Origin: Rubrobacter marinus
Lineage (GTDB): Bacteria > Actinomycetota > Rubrobacteria > Rubrobacterales > Rubrobacteraceae
Assembly: GCF_011492965.1 (NCBI RefSeq)
Contig: NZ_CP045121.1
Span: 1,922,001 to 1,986,000, forward strand
Length of the DNA stretch: 64,000 nucleotides
Reading direction: 5' to 3'
Of this stretch, positions 36,036 through 45,989 are shown in pieces. The notes below the pieces were generated by a model that did not search any database, was not told the DNA's origin, and saw only the letters and a list, made by a program, of their open reading frames with translations. Position 1 is the stretch's first letter, and the number at the start of each line of letters is the position of its first letter. Both the position numbers and the translations under genes were made by a program.

Positions 36036-36671
36036 GTGTCCCAGCCCGACACCCTTATACAGATCTCAGACCGGGACGGCGACTCCCTCGCGCCGAAGCA
36101 GGCGCGCCTCATCAGGAGCGCGTACAAGGTCATGGGTGAGAAGGGGCTGGGACACCTCTCGTTGCAGGACGTCGCGGACGACGCGGGGGTGAGCAAGGCC
36201 ATCCTCCCGTACTACTTCGAGTCCAAGGAGAACCTGATCCTCCTCACCATGCGCTGGGTGCTCGCGCGCGTCGCCCAGCGCATCCGCGAGGCGATCTCGC
36301 GCGCCGAGAGCGCCGAGTCGAAGGTCTCGGCGATGATCGACGCGATCTTCGTGAACGCGGAGTCCAACCGCCGCTTCTACCTGGTCTTCTTCGACTTTCT
36401 CGGCTACGCGGCCCGCAACGACCGCTTCGCCGACGTCGGCGCGACCTTTCACGAGATCTGCAACGGCCTCTACGCCGAGGTCGTGCGCGCCGGGCAGGAA
36501 GAAGGGGTCTTCAACGGGACGGACGCGCGCGAGGCGGCAACGGTGGTCCGCGCCCTCGTGGACGGGCTGTTCACGCAGTGGATCCAGGAGAAGGACTGGG
36601 AGAACACCCACGCGGAGTACCGCGAGGTCTGCAAACGCTCCGTCCTTGCCTACCTTACCGCCGGCGTCTAG
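36036..36671 (+). CDS. TetR-family regulator, probable controller of the aromatic-acid regulon
   Basis: 211 residues. The N-terminal HTH reads LIRSAYKVMGEKGLGHLSLQ, DVADDAGVSKAILPYYFESK, ENLILLTMRW. The rest is a helical ligand-binding domain with FYLVFFDFLGYAARNDRF. GTG 36036 has AAGGAG upstream. It follows the paa operon, and palindromes of TetR type occur at five promoters in the neighbourhood, so it probably represses them until an aromatic acyl-CoA binds. No such operator lies directly before tetR itself. Confidence 0.87.
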   Translation: MSQPDTLIQISDRDGDSLAPKQARLIRSAYKVMGEKGLGHLSLQDVADDAGVSKAILPYYFESKENLILLTMRWVLARVAQRIREAISRAESAESKVSAMIDAIFVNAESNRRFYLVFFDFLGYAARNDRFADVGATFHEICNGLYAEVVRAGQEEGVFNGTDAREAATVVRALVDGLFTQWIQEKDWENTHAEYREVCKRSVLAYLTAGV

Positions 36672-37018
36672 CGCGTAGAGGCCTTCCCTCAGGGCGCTTG
36701 CCCGTGGCGCCACACACCGACCGATGCCGGCTTCGCCATGCCCTCGCGTCCCACACCCGGCGCCTGCGCTCCGCCCGGCCTCGTAGCCGTTGCCCGGAGT
36801 TGTCCGATCGGTCAATAATGAGGCCGGTTCGAGGCTTGGCGCCTCGGCGGGGCAAGCGGCAGCAAGCCGGGAGGATTGGCTCGTGAGCGACAGGGCGTGG
36901 TACGGCGGTTTGATGAGGCGACCGTGTGCTGCTTCGCTTCGGTCACTCCGGCCCTCGTCCTCGGTGTCGCGCCGGTCGTTTTCCGCAGGCTCGCGTCGCG
37001 GCGACCCGGGAAGGTAGC
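36672..37018 (+). promoter_or_regulatory. Intergenic region with TetR-type operator (site E)
   Basis: TGTCCGATCGGTCA (36801-36814) matches the operator at 12 or more of its 14 positions, and an AT-rich ATAAT follows at once. The remaining 200 bases up to the permease start hold no recognised gene. Confidence 0.6.
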
Positions 37019-38250
37019 TTGCCCCTGCGCCTGACCGGTCCCGAACCGCCCGGGGACGTCGCACGCAACCTGCGGGACCTGCCGCGGTATACGACCGCGT
37101 CCACGCTCGGGGCCGGTTTCGTGGCGGCGCTTCTCGGGTCGACGGGGCCGGCGCTGCTGGTGTATCAGGCGGCCTCGGGCGCGGGTATCCGGAGGCGGTG
37201 ATCTCCTCCTGGTTTCTCGCGATCTTTGTCGGTGGCGGGCTGTTGAGCCTGCTCTTGACGGTTCTGTACCGCGAGCCCATCTGCGGGGCCTACCCGATCG
37301 CGGGTAGCGCCCTGCTGGTCACGGTGCTCGGCGAGTACAGCATCGCGGAGGCGGTGGGGGCGTTCCTGGTCTCCGGCGTGCTCGTCACCCTGCTCGGTGT
37401 GACCGGCCTCTTCGACGCGGTGATGGAGCGCGTGCCCAACGAGGTCCTCATGGGGGCGCTCGCGGGGATACTCCTGCCGTTCGGGATCGAGGTCTTCGCC
37501 CTGCTCCCGTCGCAGCCGCTCCTGATCGGCTCGATGGTCGCGGCCTACCTCCTCGGCGTCCGCTTCGTGCGCGCGGTCCCGCCCGCCCTCCTCGCCCTCG
37601 TCGCCGGGTTCGCCGTGGCGGGGGCGAGCGGCCGGGTCGAGGTGGCGGAGCTCGAGCTCGCGCTCTCTCGGCCGGTCCTGATCCCGCCTTCCTTCGATTG
37701 GGGCGCGGTCGTCTCCGTCGCCGTGCCGCTCACGCTGCTCGCCGTCGCGACGCAGAACGCGCCCGGGGTCGGGATACTCAGGGCAAATGGGTACGCGCCG
37801 CCGACGAACGCCGTCACGATCTTCAGCGGGATAGGTTCGATCCTGACCGCGCCCCTCGTCGGCAACGGGGTGAACATCGCCGCCCCGATGACGGCGGTCT
37901 GCGCGGGGCCCGAGGCGCACCCGGACGTGGAGGGGCGCTACGTCGCCACGGTGACGCAAGGGGTGTTGTTCGTCGCCTTCGGGCTCGCGGGGGCCACCGT
38001 GATCTCGCTTATCGGCGCGCTGCCCGCCGCCCTCATCGCCGGCGTCGCGGGGCTCACGCTCCTGCCGGTGATCCTGCAATCTCTGAGGCTCTCCGTCGGG
38101 GGCGAGAGGCACGCCCTCGCGGCGGGCGTGGCCCTGCTCGTCGGGGCCTCGGGCCTGAGCATCCTCGGCATAAACTCGACCTTCTGGGCGCTCGTCGTCG
38201 GGGTGGCGCTCGCCAAGGTGCTCGGCGGGAACGAGGGGAAGAAGCCGTGA
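37019..38250 (+). CDS. benE: BenE-family (benzoate/H+) permease, one frameshift
   Basis: About 410 codons. The N-terminal part (VARNLRDLPRYTTASTLGAG, LGSTGPALLVYQAA) is in one frame and the rest (VISSWFLAIFVGGGLLSLLL, GAYPIAGSALLVTVLGEYSI, ATQNAPGVGILRANGYAPPT) in the next. One extra G in the GGG run at 37183-37185 restores GYPEAVISSW. About 11-12 membrane segments. BenE proteins import benzoate with protons. TTG 37019 is the likely start but is uncertain. Operator E lies 205 bases upstream. With the MFS symporter this gives the locus two possible uptake systems. Confidence 0.82.
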
Positions 38251-38274
38251 ATCACCCCCGGGGCGGCTCTTTTG
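38243..38274 (+). terminator. Hairpin and T4 at the permease stop
   Basis: AGCCG (38243-38247) pairs with CGGCT (38264-38268), with CCCC/GGGG inside, followed by CTTTTG. It overlaps the stop codon. Confidence 0.6.
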
Positions 38275-38344
38275 TAGGATCGGCGCGTGGCGCCGAAGGT
38301 GCCGTGGCGGATTTCCCTATAAAAGACGGCGCACGAACCTCATC

Positions 38345-40131
38345 GTGCCCGAAGCCCTGGAGAATCTGAGCATGCAGCCCAGCCCCGAGGAGCACGCGAA
38401 GGTCATAGAGACGGCTCGCGGCGAGCGCCCGGCGGAGCTTTTCGTGCGCGGCGGCACGATAGCGAACGTCTACTCGGGCGAGCTGCACCCGGGGAACGTC
38501 GCCGTCACCGGCGGGCGCATAGCGTACGTGGGGGAGGGCGAGGGGGCCATAGGGCCCGAGACGCGGGTGGTCGAGGCGGACGGGATGGTCGTGGCGCCCG
38601 GCTACGTCGAGGCGCACTTCCACCCCTGGGTCCTCTACAACCCCGTGAGCCTCGTCGAGGGCGTCCTCCCCCTGGGCACGACCACGATCTTCGCCGACAA
38701 CCTCTTCTTCTACATGCAGATGGGGCCGGACGGCTTCCGGGCCATGATCGAGGACCTCGAGGAGCTGCCGCTCTCCTACCTGTGGATGGCGCGCCTCACC
38801 TCCCAGGCGAAGTTCCCCGGCGAGGACGAGATGTTCGCCCTCGAGAAGGTCGAGCCCCTCCTCCGGCGCGACGACGTCGCCGGCACGGCCGAGGTGACGC
38901 GCTGGCCCGCCCTCGCGGCCGGAGATCCCAACCTCTTGGCCGGCATCCGCGCCGCCAAGGCGCTCGGTAAGATCGTGGACGGCCACACCGGGGGCGCCTC
39001 GGAGGCGCGCCTGCAGCCGGTCGTCGCGGCGGGCATCGACGCGGACCACGAGGCGATCTCGAAGACCGAGGTCCTGAACCGCCTCAGGCTCGGGGTGTGG
39101 ACGATGCTCCGGAACAGCTCGCTCCGCCCCGACCTGCCGGAGCTGCTGCGCGCCGTGACCGAGGACGGCGTCAGCACGCAGCGGCTCATGATGAGCACGG
39201 ACGGCCCCTCCCCCGAGTTTGTCGCCGAGAACGGGCTCGTGGACGGCCTGCTCCGCATAGCCGTCGAGAGCGGCGTCCCACCCGTACAGGCGCTCCAGAC
39301 CGTAACGATCAACCCGGCCACGCTGTTCAGGATCGACGGACAGGTGGGCGGCATAGGCATCGGCCGGCGCGCCGACCTCCTGCTCCTGCCGGACCTCGTC
39401 TCCTTCCGCCCCGAGACGGTCATCACCAGGGGCCGCGTCGTCGCCGAACGGGGCAAGCTCACCGCCCCGCTGCCGCGCCTCGACTGGTCGCGCTACGGGA
39501 GCCGGCCGCGCTTCGACCGGGGCCCCGACCTCGCGGACCCCGCGCTCTACCCGCAAAGAGCCGCCGGAGAGGAGGCCGAGGTCCCGGTCCTGCACCTCAA
39601 GACGGCGGTGATCTCCGAGAGGAGGGAGGCGCGCGTTGGGGTGAAGGGCGGGCGCGTAGCGCTCGACGGGCGGCCGGGCCTGCTGCACGCCGCGCTCGTG
39701 GACCGGGAGGGGGCCTGGATCTCCCGCGCCCTCGTCTCCGGCCTCGCGGACGACCTCGAAGGTCTCGCGAGCACCTACAACACGACCACCCAGACCCTCG
39801 TCCTCGGAAGGGACCCGGACGCGATGGCCCGGGCGGCCCGGCGGGTGAGAGAGCTCGGCGGGGTATAGCGATCGTGAAGGGCGGGGAGGTGACGTACGAG
39901 ATCGCCCTCCCCATCACCGGCATGATGTCCGGGCGCCCCTTCGACGAGGTGGTCGAGCTGAACCGGAGCCTCACCCGAGCCGTCAACGAAGCGGGCTACC
40001 GGCACCACGACATCCTCTACACCCTCCTGTTCCTGACCTGCGACTTCCTGCCCGCCCTGCGCCTCACGCCGCTCGGCCTCCTGGACGCAAAATCCTCCGA
40101 GGTGCTGCTGCCGAGCGCTAGACCCGAATAG
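38345..40131 (+). CDS. ade: Adenine deaminase family amidohydrolase (one frameshift)
   Basis: About 595 codons. The family deaminates adenine to hypoxanthine, but many members act on other substrates. RGGTIANVYSGELHPGNVAV opens the composite domain; VEAHFHPWVLYNPVSL is the metal HxH; DGHTGGASEARLQPVVAAGI, MMSTDGPSPEFVAENG (metal Asp) and INPATLFRIDGQVGGIGIGR follow. The C-terminal adenine-deaminase domain continues after 39863 in another frame (IAIVKGGEVTYEIALPITGM, then YTLLFLTCDFLPALRLTPLG). One G missing from the run at 39860-39863 explains the break. The usual HIHIES metal loop is replaced by HFHPWV. GTG 38345 is the first start in frame. Confidence 0.8.
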
Positions 40132-40329
40132 CAGCCCCCCGCAGCGGCGGAACCCACCGCTGCGCGAGACGGACGTGCCTCGATCGTCGCGCCCGAAGGT
40201 TCATCCCGGCCCGAGAACACCGGCGAGAGCCTTTTGCGGGCGCTTGGCCGGTCAGGGATGCTCCCCCGTCGACCGGGGCCGGCGGGAGAGGGGCTCGCTT
40301 GTTCCGTCGTGCTCGATTCCCGCGGGGCG

Positions 40330-40555
40330 TAGAGGTTCCCCGGGAGGAGCAGCGGGTTCGCCGTCCAGGGGGGTCTCGTAGGGCTCCCCGGTCGGGGACC
40401 CGTAGCGGCCGGTGAGCGTGATGCCCTCCCGCAACCCCATCTCCCGGAGCGGGGGCACGAGGTTGTGGTGACTCCCAGACGGTCGCGATCTCCGCTCCGG
40501 CGGCGAGGTAGCTCGGCAGACAAAGCCCTGCGTCACGCAGCCTCGACTCCCTCAT
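40330..40555 (-). pseudogene. Degraded fragment of an unknown protein
   Basis: Coding traces run through three minus-strand frames: RLRDAGLCLPSYLAAGAEIA with TVWE, then HHNLVPPLREMGLREGITLT with GRYGSPTGEPYETPLDGEP, then LLLPGNLYAPRES. Two frame changes and no C-terminal half. I do not recognise the family. Confidence 0.4.
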
Positions 40556-40968
40556 TGCCCGCTAGTAACAAACGTGGTATATGTTCTGTAATGAGGTGAA
40601 TGTTCTTTATGACGCAACGTGAGAGGCCAGAGGTGTTTACGGGCGGCGCCGGTCGTATGGGGGGACCGGTGCGCTGGGGTACGGCCTCTTCCGGCGGGTA
40701 TCGCGGGCCGGCGGTCTTTCTCGGCCGGTCGTTGGCGCCGGCGGTGCGCATGGGTTGCATGCCGGGCAGGAGCCTGGCTTCGAGGCTCTTCGCTGCGGAG
40801 AAGCCGGCGCACCGGATGAACCCGTGGTCGGACGAGGATCTGCACAGGATGGACGGTCAGGAGGGGGGAGGCCAGTATCGCGCGGGCCGCCGCGCGCCGC
40901 CGCGTCTCCGTCCGTAGCAAGAAGGGGGGTCGACTCTACAAACCATACGTCCGGTGCAGGAGGATCGT
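40556..40968. other. Leader region before the sulfatase-like gene
   Basis: AT-rich 40562-40600 (AACAAACGTGGTATATGTT, then CTGTAATG) looks like promoter DNA with a partly palindromic element. A plus-strand frame from 40609 is open for about 100 codons but shows no family features. GGAGGAT precedes the ATG at 40969. Confidence 0.4.
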
Positions 40969-42418
40969 ATGTCAGATCGCCCGAACATCCTGGTCATCGT
41001 CTCGGACACGTTCCGGCGCGACCATCTCGGCGCATACGGCAACCGCAACATCCACACGCCCCACCTCGACGCCTTCGCGCGCTCGTCGGTAGTCTTCGAC
41101 GGGCACCTGATCTCTTCCTTCCCCACGATGCCCGCCCGCGCGGACATCCTGACGGGGACCTTCTCGTACACCTTCATGGGGTGGCAGCCCCTGCCGAGGG
41201 ACCTTCCGACGCTCCCGGGCTCTTGTCGCAGGCCGGGTACCTGACGATGGGATCGTGGACACCCCGTTCTTCGTTCGCGGCGGCTTCGGGTACGACCGGG
41301 GCTTCGACGACTTCGTCTGGGTCAGGGGCCAGGGCGACGACACCAGGCCCCGGGAGCGCTCCGACTACCGCGCGACGTGGAGGCACGAGGCCGACCGGCT
41401 CGTGGCGCGCACGGTGGACGCAGCGGAGCGCTGGCTGGAGAGGCACTACGAGGAGCCGTTCTTCCTGTACGTGGACACGTGGGACCCGCACGAGCCGTGG
41501 GACGCGCCCGCGTACTACACGGCCAGGTACCGGCCGCAGTACGCAGGAAGGGAGCTCTACCCCGTCTACAGCAAGTGGGAGGAGGCTGGGCTCACCCCGG
41601 ACGACATGGCCCTGGCGCACGCTTTGTACTGCGGCGAGGTCACGATGGTCGACTTCTGGGTCGGGCGCCTGCTCGCCAAGCTTGACGTGCTCGGGCTCCG
41701 GGAGAACACCATCGTCGTCTTCACCTCCGACCACGGGTTCTACTTCGGCGAGCACGGCTACTTCGGCAAGGCCGAGTGGTTCCACGACGCCGGGGCCACC
41801 GTCAAGGAGGGTTCGATGCTGCCGGCCTGGCTGCCCGAGTCGTGGCTCCTGACGATCGGGTGGTCGCCGCTGCACCGGGAGCTCACGAGGGTCCCCCTCA
41901 TGGTGCGCGGTCCCGGGCTGGAGCCGGGGCGCAGGACGGCGCTCACCACCGCGCCGGACCTCGCGCCCACGATCCTCGAGCTGGCCGGCGTCGAGCGCCC
42001 GGCGAGCATGCAGGGGGAGTCGTTGCTGGAGGTCCTCGGGGGGGTGAGGGACGAGCACCGCCCGTTCGTCATAAGCTCCTGGCCGCTGTACTTCGCGGAG
42101 GGCGAGATCACCACGGCCGTCGACTCGCGGCCGCGGCGCATCTCCAGCTATATGCCGCTCACCGTGTCCACGAGGGACCGCTCCCTCATCCTCGGCGGGC
42201 CGTCGGAGATGCCGGAGCTCTACGACCTGACGGTAGACCCCGGCGAAGAAGTGAACGTCTGGGAGGAGCACGTCGCCGAGAGCAGGGCGATGTGCGAGGC
42301 CGCGATCTCGTTTCTCGAGAGGTGCGGGACGCCCGAGGAATACCTCACACCGAGGCGAGCTGCGCTCGATAAGTGGCTCCGGTCGGAGCGTAAAGGGCCG
42401 GCCAGCACGGTGGCGTGA
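40969..42418 (+). CDS. Sulfatase/phosphodiesterase superfamily hydrolase (two frameshifts)
   Basis: About 484 codons. RPNILVIVSDTFRRDHLGAY is the alkaline-phosphatase-superfamily opening with metal Asp; NIHTPHLDAFARSS, FLYVDTWDPHEPWDAP, IVVFTSDHGFYFGEHGYFGK (metal Asp/His) and RVPLMVRGPGLEPG follow. The nucleophile block reads SFPTMPARADILTG: the position that is Cys or Ser in formylglycine sulfatases is Thr53 (T-x-P-x-R). Such proteins may be phosphonate or phosphate ester hydrolases. The frame breaks at 41217-41219 and 41249-41251; one G added to each run restores LPGLLSQAGYLTMGIVDTPF. Start ATG 40969 has GGAGGAT. Confidence 0.82.
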
Positions 42419-42443
42419 GCGGCTATCTGAAGGAGGCAATGCG

Positions 42444-43616
42444 ATGAGCGTCGAGGTCGAGGTTGTCCGCACCGTCGAGGTGCCGACCCGCATGGTACAC
42501 GGGCCGGGCGCGCTCTCCCGTCTGGGCGAGCTCGCGAGGGAGTTGGGGATACGCAGGCCGTTTCTGGTCACCGACGGGGGCGTCTCCGCCGCTGGGATCG
42601 CCGATGAGGCGCTAAAGCACCTCGAAGGCGCCGTCCCCTTCGACGGCGTGTACCCGAACCCGGACGTAGGGCTCATCGGGCGGGCGAGCGCGCTTTACAA
42701 CGAAGAAGGCTGCGACGGGCTCGTGGCCCTGGGCGGCGGCAGCTCCATCGACACCGCGAAGGGCGTGGGCGTCGAGGTCACGCACGGAGGCTCCATCTCC
42801 GAGTACGAGTACGGTAGGACCCCGATCACGAGGCGCATACCGCCGCTCGTCGCCGTGCCGACCACCGCCGGGACCGGGAGCGAGGTCACGCTGTGGGCCG
42901 TGATCGCCGACCACGAGCGGAAGATCAAGTTCAACGTCGGGGGCACGCTGCTGATCGGGGCAAGCGTCGCCCTCGTGGACCCCTCCCTCATGACCGGGCT
43001 GCCGCCCACGATCACGGCCGCAACCGGGATGGACGCCCTCTCGCACGGGATCGAGTGCTACACCTGCGACTACCACCAGCCGTTCAACGACGCCGTCGCC
43101 CTCGCCGCGATAGAGCTCGCCGCCCGCTGGCTCAGGACCGCCTGCGGGGACGGCGCCGACCTCGAGGCCCGCACGCACATGGCGCATGCGGCGACGCTCG
43201 GCGGCCTCGCCTACGGCACCGAGAGCGCGGGCGCGGCCCACGCCATGAGCCAGTCCGCCGGCGGCGTCCACGATTGTCCGCACGGCGCCCTGACAGCCCG
43301 CGTCCTCGGGCCGGTCTGCGAGTACAACGTCCCCGCCGCCCCCGAGCGCTACGCCCGCGTCGCCCAGGCCCTCGGTGCCGACGTCTTCGGGCTGCCGCCG
43401 ATGGAGGCGGCAGCGGCCGGTATAGAGGAGCTGTACCGCCTGACCGAAGACGTCGGGATACCGACGATGCGGGAGCTCGGCTTCTCGGAGGAGGAGATCC
43501 CGCTGCTCGCCCGCATCGCCTACGAGGACCCGCAGACCGTCGGGAACCCGCGCGAGGTCGGCGTGGAAGAGTACGAGGAGATCTACAGGAACGCCTTCGC
43601 GAGGGGTGAGCGATGA
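42444..43616 (+). CDS. Iron-containing alcohol dehydrogenase (group III)
   Basis: 390 residues. LVALGGGSSIDTAKGVGV is the NAD-binding block; PLVAVPTTAGTGSEVTLWAV is the family signature. Metal ligands are in GMDALSHGIECYTCDYHQPF (Asp position in VDPSLMTGLP nearby, His) and AHAMSQSAGGVHDCPHG. Oxidises an alcohol or reduces an aldehyde. It overlaps the following aldehyde dehydrogenase by ATGA, so the pair may take an alcohol to an acid. Maleylacetate reductases share the fold but not these blocks. RBS AAGGAGG precedes the ATG. Confidence 0.88.
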   Translation: MSVEVEVVRTVEVPTRMVHGPGALSRLGELARELGIRRPFLVTDGGVSAAGIADEALKHLEGAVPFDGVYPNPDVGLIGRASALYNEEGCDGLVALGGGSSIDTAKGVGVEVTHGGSISEYEYGRTPITRRIPPLVAVPTTAGTGSEVTLWAVIADHERKIKFNVGGTLLIGASVALVDPSLMTGLPPTITAATGMDALSHGIECYTCDYHQPFNDAVALAAIELAARWLRTACGDGADLEARTHMAHAATLGGLAYGTESAGAAHAMSQSAGGVHDCPHGALTARVLGPVCEYNVPAAPERYARVAQALGADVFGLPPMEAAAAGIEELYRLTEDVGIPTMRELGFSEEEIPLLARIAYEDPQTVGNPREVGVEEYEEIYRNAFARGER

Positions 43617-45070
43617 TAACGCGGACGCAAGACCACCGGATGTACGTCGCCGGCGACTGGACCCCGGGCGCCTCGGCGAGGCGCCTGGAGGCGACGAGCC
43701 CGGCGACGGGGGAGCCCATCGGCACCGTCCCCGAGGGCACCCGCGAGGACGCCCGCCGCGCGATCCTCGCCGCGAACGACGCCTGGCCCGCCTGGGCGGC
43801 ACGCTCCGCCTTCGAGCGCGCCGCCGCGATGGACCGCGTGGCCGACCTCATCGAGGAGCGCCGCGACCACCTCGCGTACACGCTCACCCTGGATCAGGGC
43901 AAGCCGCTCCACGCCGAGGCCTACGACGAGGTCGACGAGCTCGTCGTGTACTTCCGCATGGCGGCCGCGGACGCCACGCGCCTCGACGGCTCGATGCCGC
44001 CCTCCGTGGACGCCACGAAACGCGTGTTCCTCCACCGCGTCCCGCGCGGGGTGGTCGGCGTCATAACACCCTGGAACTGGCCCTACACCATGCCGGCCGA
44101 GCTGCTCGCCCCGGCCCTCGCCTCCGGCAACGCCGTGGTCTGGTCGCCGGCCTCCTCGACCTCGATCTGCGCCGTCGGGCTGGCCGAATGCATCGCCGAT
44201 GCCGAGCTGCCGCCCGGGGTCTTCAACATGATCACCGGGCCCGGCTCCGAGGTCGGGGACGAGATAGCCGCGAGCCCCGGAACGCAGGCGATCGGCTTCG
44301 TCGGCTCGACCGCGACCGGCCGGAGGGTCGCCGAGCGCGCCGCCGGGAAGGCGACCCTCCTGGAGATGGGCGGCAACGGGCCTATGGTGATCCTGGAAGA
44401 CGCGGACCTCGACGCTGCGGCTGAGGCGACGCTGGCCTCGGCCTTTCTGTGCGCGGGCCAGAGCTGCACCGCCGGGGAGCGCTTCCTCGTCCACGAGAGG
44501 GTCTACGACGGCTTCCTGGCTCGGCTCGAAGCCGCGATAGGACGGGGGCTCCGGCTCGGCGATCCCTTCTCCCCGGAGACGACGATGGGGCCGCTGAACA
44601 ACGAGACGACCGCGAGCAAGATGGACCGCCACGTGGCCGACGCCCTCGACCGTGGGGCGGAGCTCCTGCGCGGCGGCTCCCGGGCCGGCGGCTTCCCGAC
44701 GCGTCTCTACTACGAGCCCACGGTGCTCGGCGGGGTGACGGAGGAGATGGAGGTCGCGCGCGAGGAGACCTTCGGGCCTATCGTCCCCGTCACGGCGATT
44801 CGGGACGAGGCCGAGGCGCTACGGACGATCAACTCCTCGCCCTACGGCCTGCTCACCGCCGTCTGGACCGGAGACCTCGCCCGGGGACTGCGCTTCGCAG
44901 AGTCGGTGCGGACCGGCTGGGTAAACGTCAACGCCTCCTCCAACCACTGGGAGAGCCACCTGCCCTTCGGCGGCCGCGCCGGCTCTCGATCCGGCATCGG
45001 ACGCGTCGGGGGCCGCTACCCGATGGAGACCTTTACCGAGCTGAAGACCGTCATCCTGAGCCTGCGCTAA
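43613..45070 (+). CDS. Aldehyde dehydrogenase
   Basis: 485 residues. GVVGVITPWNWPYTMPAELL, GFVGSTATGRRVAERA, LLEMGGNGPMVILEDAD (Glu) and CAGQSCTAGERFLVHE (Cys) are the catalytic blocks; EETFGPIVPV and the C-terminal SHLPFGGRAGSRSGIGRVGG follow. It belongs to a different branch than the two aldehyde dehydrogenases of the aromatic locus. It is coupled to the Fe-alcohol dehydrogenase. Confidence 0.9.
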   Translation: MITRTQDHRMYVAGDWTPGASARRLEATSPATGEPIGTVPEGTREDARRAILAANDAWPAWAARSAFERAAAMDRVADLIEERRDHLAYTLTLDQGKPLHAEAYDEVDELVVYFRMAAADATRLDGSMPPSVDATKRVFLHRVPRGVVGVITPWNWPYTMPAELLAPALASGNAVVWSPASSTSICAVGLAECIADAELPPGVFNMITGPGSEVGDEIAASPGTQAIGFVGSTATGRRVAERAAGKATLLEMGGNGPMVILEDADLDAAAEATLASAFLCAGQSCTAGERFLVHERVYDGFLARLEAAIGRGLRLGDPFSPETTMGPLNNETTASKMDRHVADALDRGAELLRGGSRAGGFPTRLYYEPTVLGGVTEEMEVAREETFGPIVPVTAIRDEAEALRTINSSPYGLLTAVWTGDLARGLRFAESVRTGWVNVNASSNHWESHLPFGGRAGSRSGIGRVGGRYPMETFTELKTVILSLR

Positions 45071-45116
45071 ACGGGCGAGGTTGTGGGCGGCCGGCGCCGG
45101 TGGGACGCCCGGGTGC

Positions 45117-45935
45117 TCAGCGGGCCGGGCTCTCGCCCCGGCTACGGAACCCGAGGCACTGGGAGATCTCGGCGGCCGCTTCCCGCACCGGGGCGACGAC
45201 CTCCTCCGCGGACTCGACCGGCAGCCGGAAGGACGGGCCCGAGACGGAGACGGCGGCGACGACCGAGCCGTTGGCGTCCCGTATGGGCGCCCCGGCCGCG
45301 CTCAGGCCGATCTCGAGCTCCTCGACGGTGAAGGCGTAGTCGTCGCGCAGGACCTCTCTCAGCTTGTCCTCGAGGTTGGCCGGGTCGACCACGGTGTGCT
45401 CCGTGAAGCGCTCCAGCGGCCTCCTCAGGATGCGCCGGCGCTGGTCCTCGGGCATGTGGACCAGGAAGAGCTTGCCGGAGGCCGTGGCGTGCAGCGGGGT
45501 GTGTACCCCGGTCCAATCGGCGCTCAGGGCGGAGGACCTGGAGATGGTCTGGTGGATGATGACGGCGTCGTCGCCCTCCAGCATCGCCACGGTGACCGTC
45601 TCGCGCGTCTGCTCGCTGAGGCGCTCGCAGATCGGGCGGGCGCACCGGACGACGTCGAGGTCGGCGGTCACCGCGCTCGCGAGCAGCACCAGGCCGAAAC
45701 CCAGGCGGTACTTCTCCGTCACCGCGCTCTGCTCGACCATCCCACGGTCGCGCAGCGTGGTGAGCAGCCGGTAGGCGGTGGACTTGTGGATGTTCAGCTC
45801 GTTCGCCACCTCGGTCACCCTGGACCATCCCCGGTTGGCGAGAAACTCGAGCACGGTGATCGCCCGGTCGACCGACTGGACGCCGCCTCCCTTGCGATCC
45901 GTGGCTTCCATGGCCGAGCATTCTACATCGTTCAT
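45117..45935 (-). CDS. IclR-family transcriptional regulator
   Basis: 272 residues. The winged HTH reads VQSVDRAITVLEFLANRGWS, RVTEVANELNIHKSTAYRLL, TTLRDRGMVEQ; the ligand domain has ETVTVAMLEGDDAVIIHQTI and THPLHATASGK-like HTPLHATASGKLFLVHMPED. ATG at 45935. It lies downstream of the one-carbon operon on the same strand, so it may control it. The only IclR-like palindrome I see is far upstream, at 55684. Confidence 0.9.
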   Translation of the reverse strand: MNDVECSAMEATDRKGGGVQSVDRAITVLEFLANRGWSRVTEVANELNIHKSTAYRLLTTLRDRGMVEQSAVTEKYRLGFGLVLLASAVTADLDVVRCARPICERLSEQTRETVTVAMLEGDDAVIIHQTISRSSALSADWTGVHTPLHATASGKLFLVHMPEDQRRRILRRPLERFTEHTVVDPANLEDKLREVLRDDYAFTVEELEIGLSAAGAPIRDANGSVVAAVSVSGPSFRLPVESAEEVVAPVREAAAEISQCLGFRSRGESPAR

Positions 45936-45989
45936 GCTTGTACTCCCACACCTCGCGGCGCGCGGCCCGGACGAGGTACGGGCCCGCCC

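Noticed and set aside
40600-40917. Plus-strand open frame before the sulfatase-like gene
   Set aside because: Low-complexity Gly/Arg/Pro composition without domains; more likely a leader.
42444-43616. Maleylacetate reductase to complete the hydroxyquinol pathway
   Set aside because: The protein has the blocks of group III Fe-alcohol dehydrogenases, lies 28 kb from the dioxygenase and is coupled to an aldehyde dehydrogenase.
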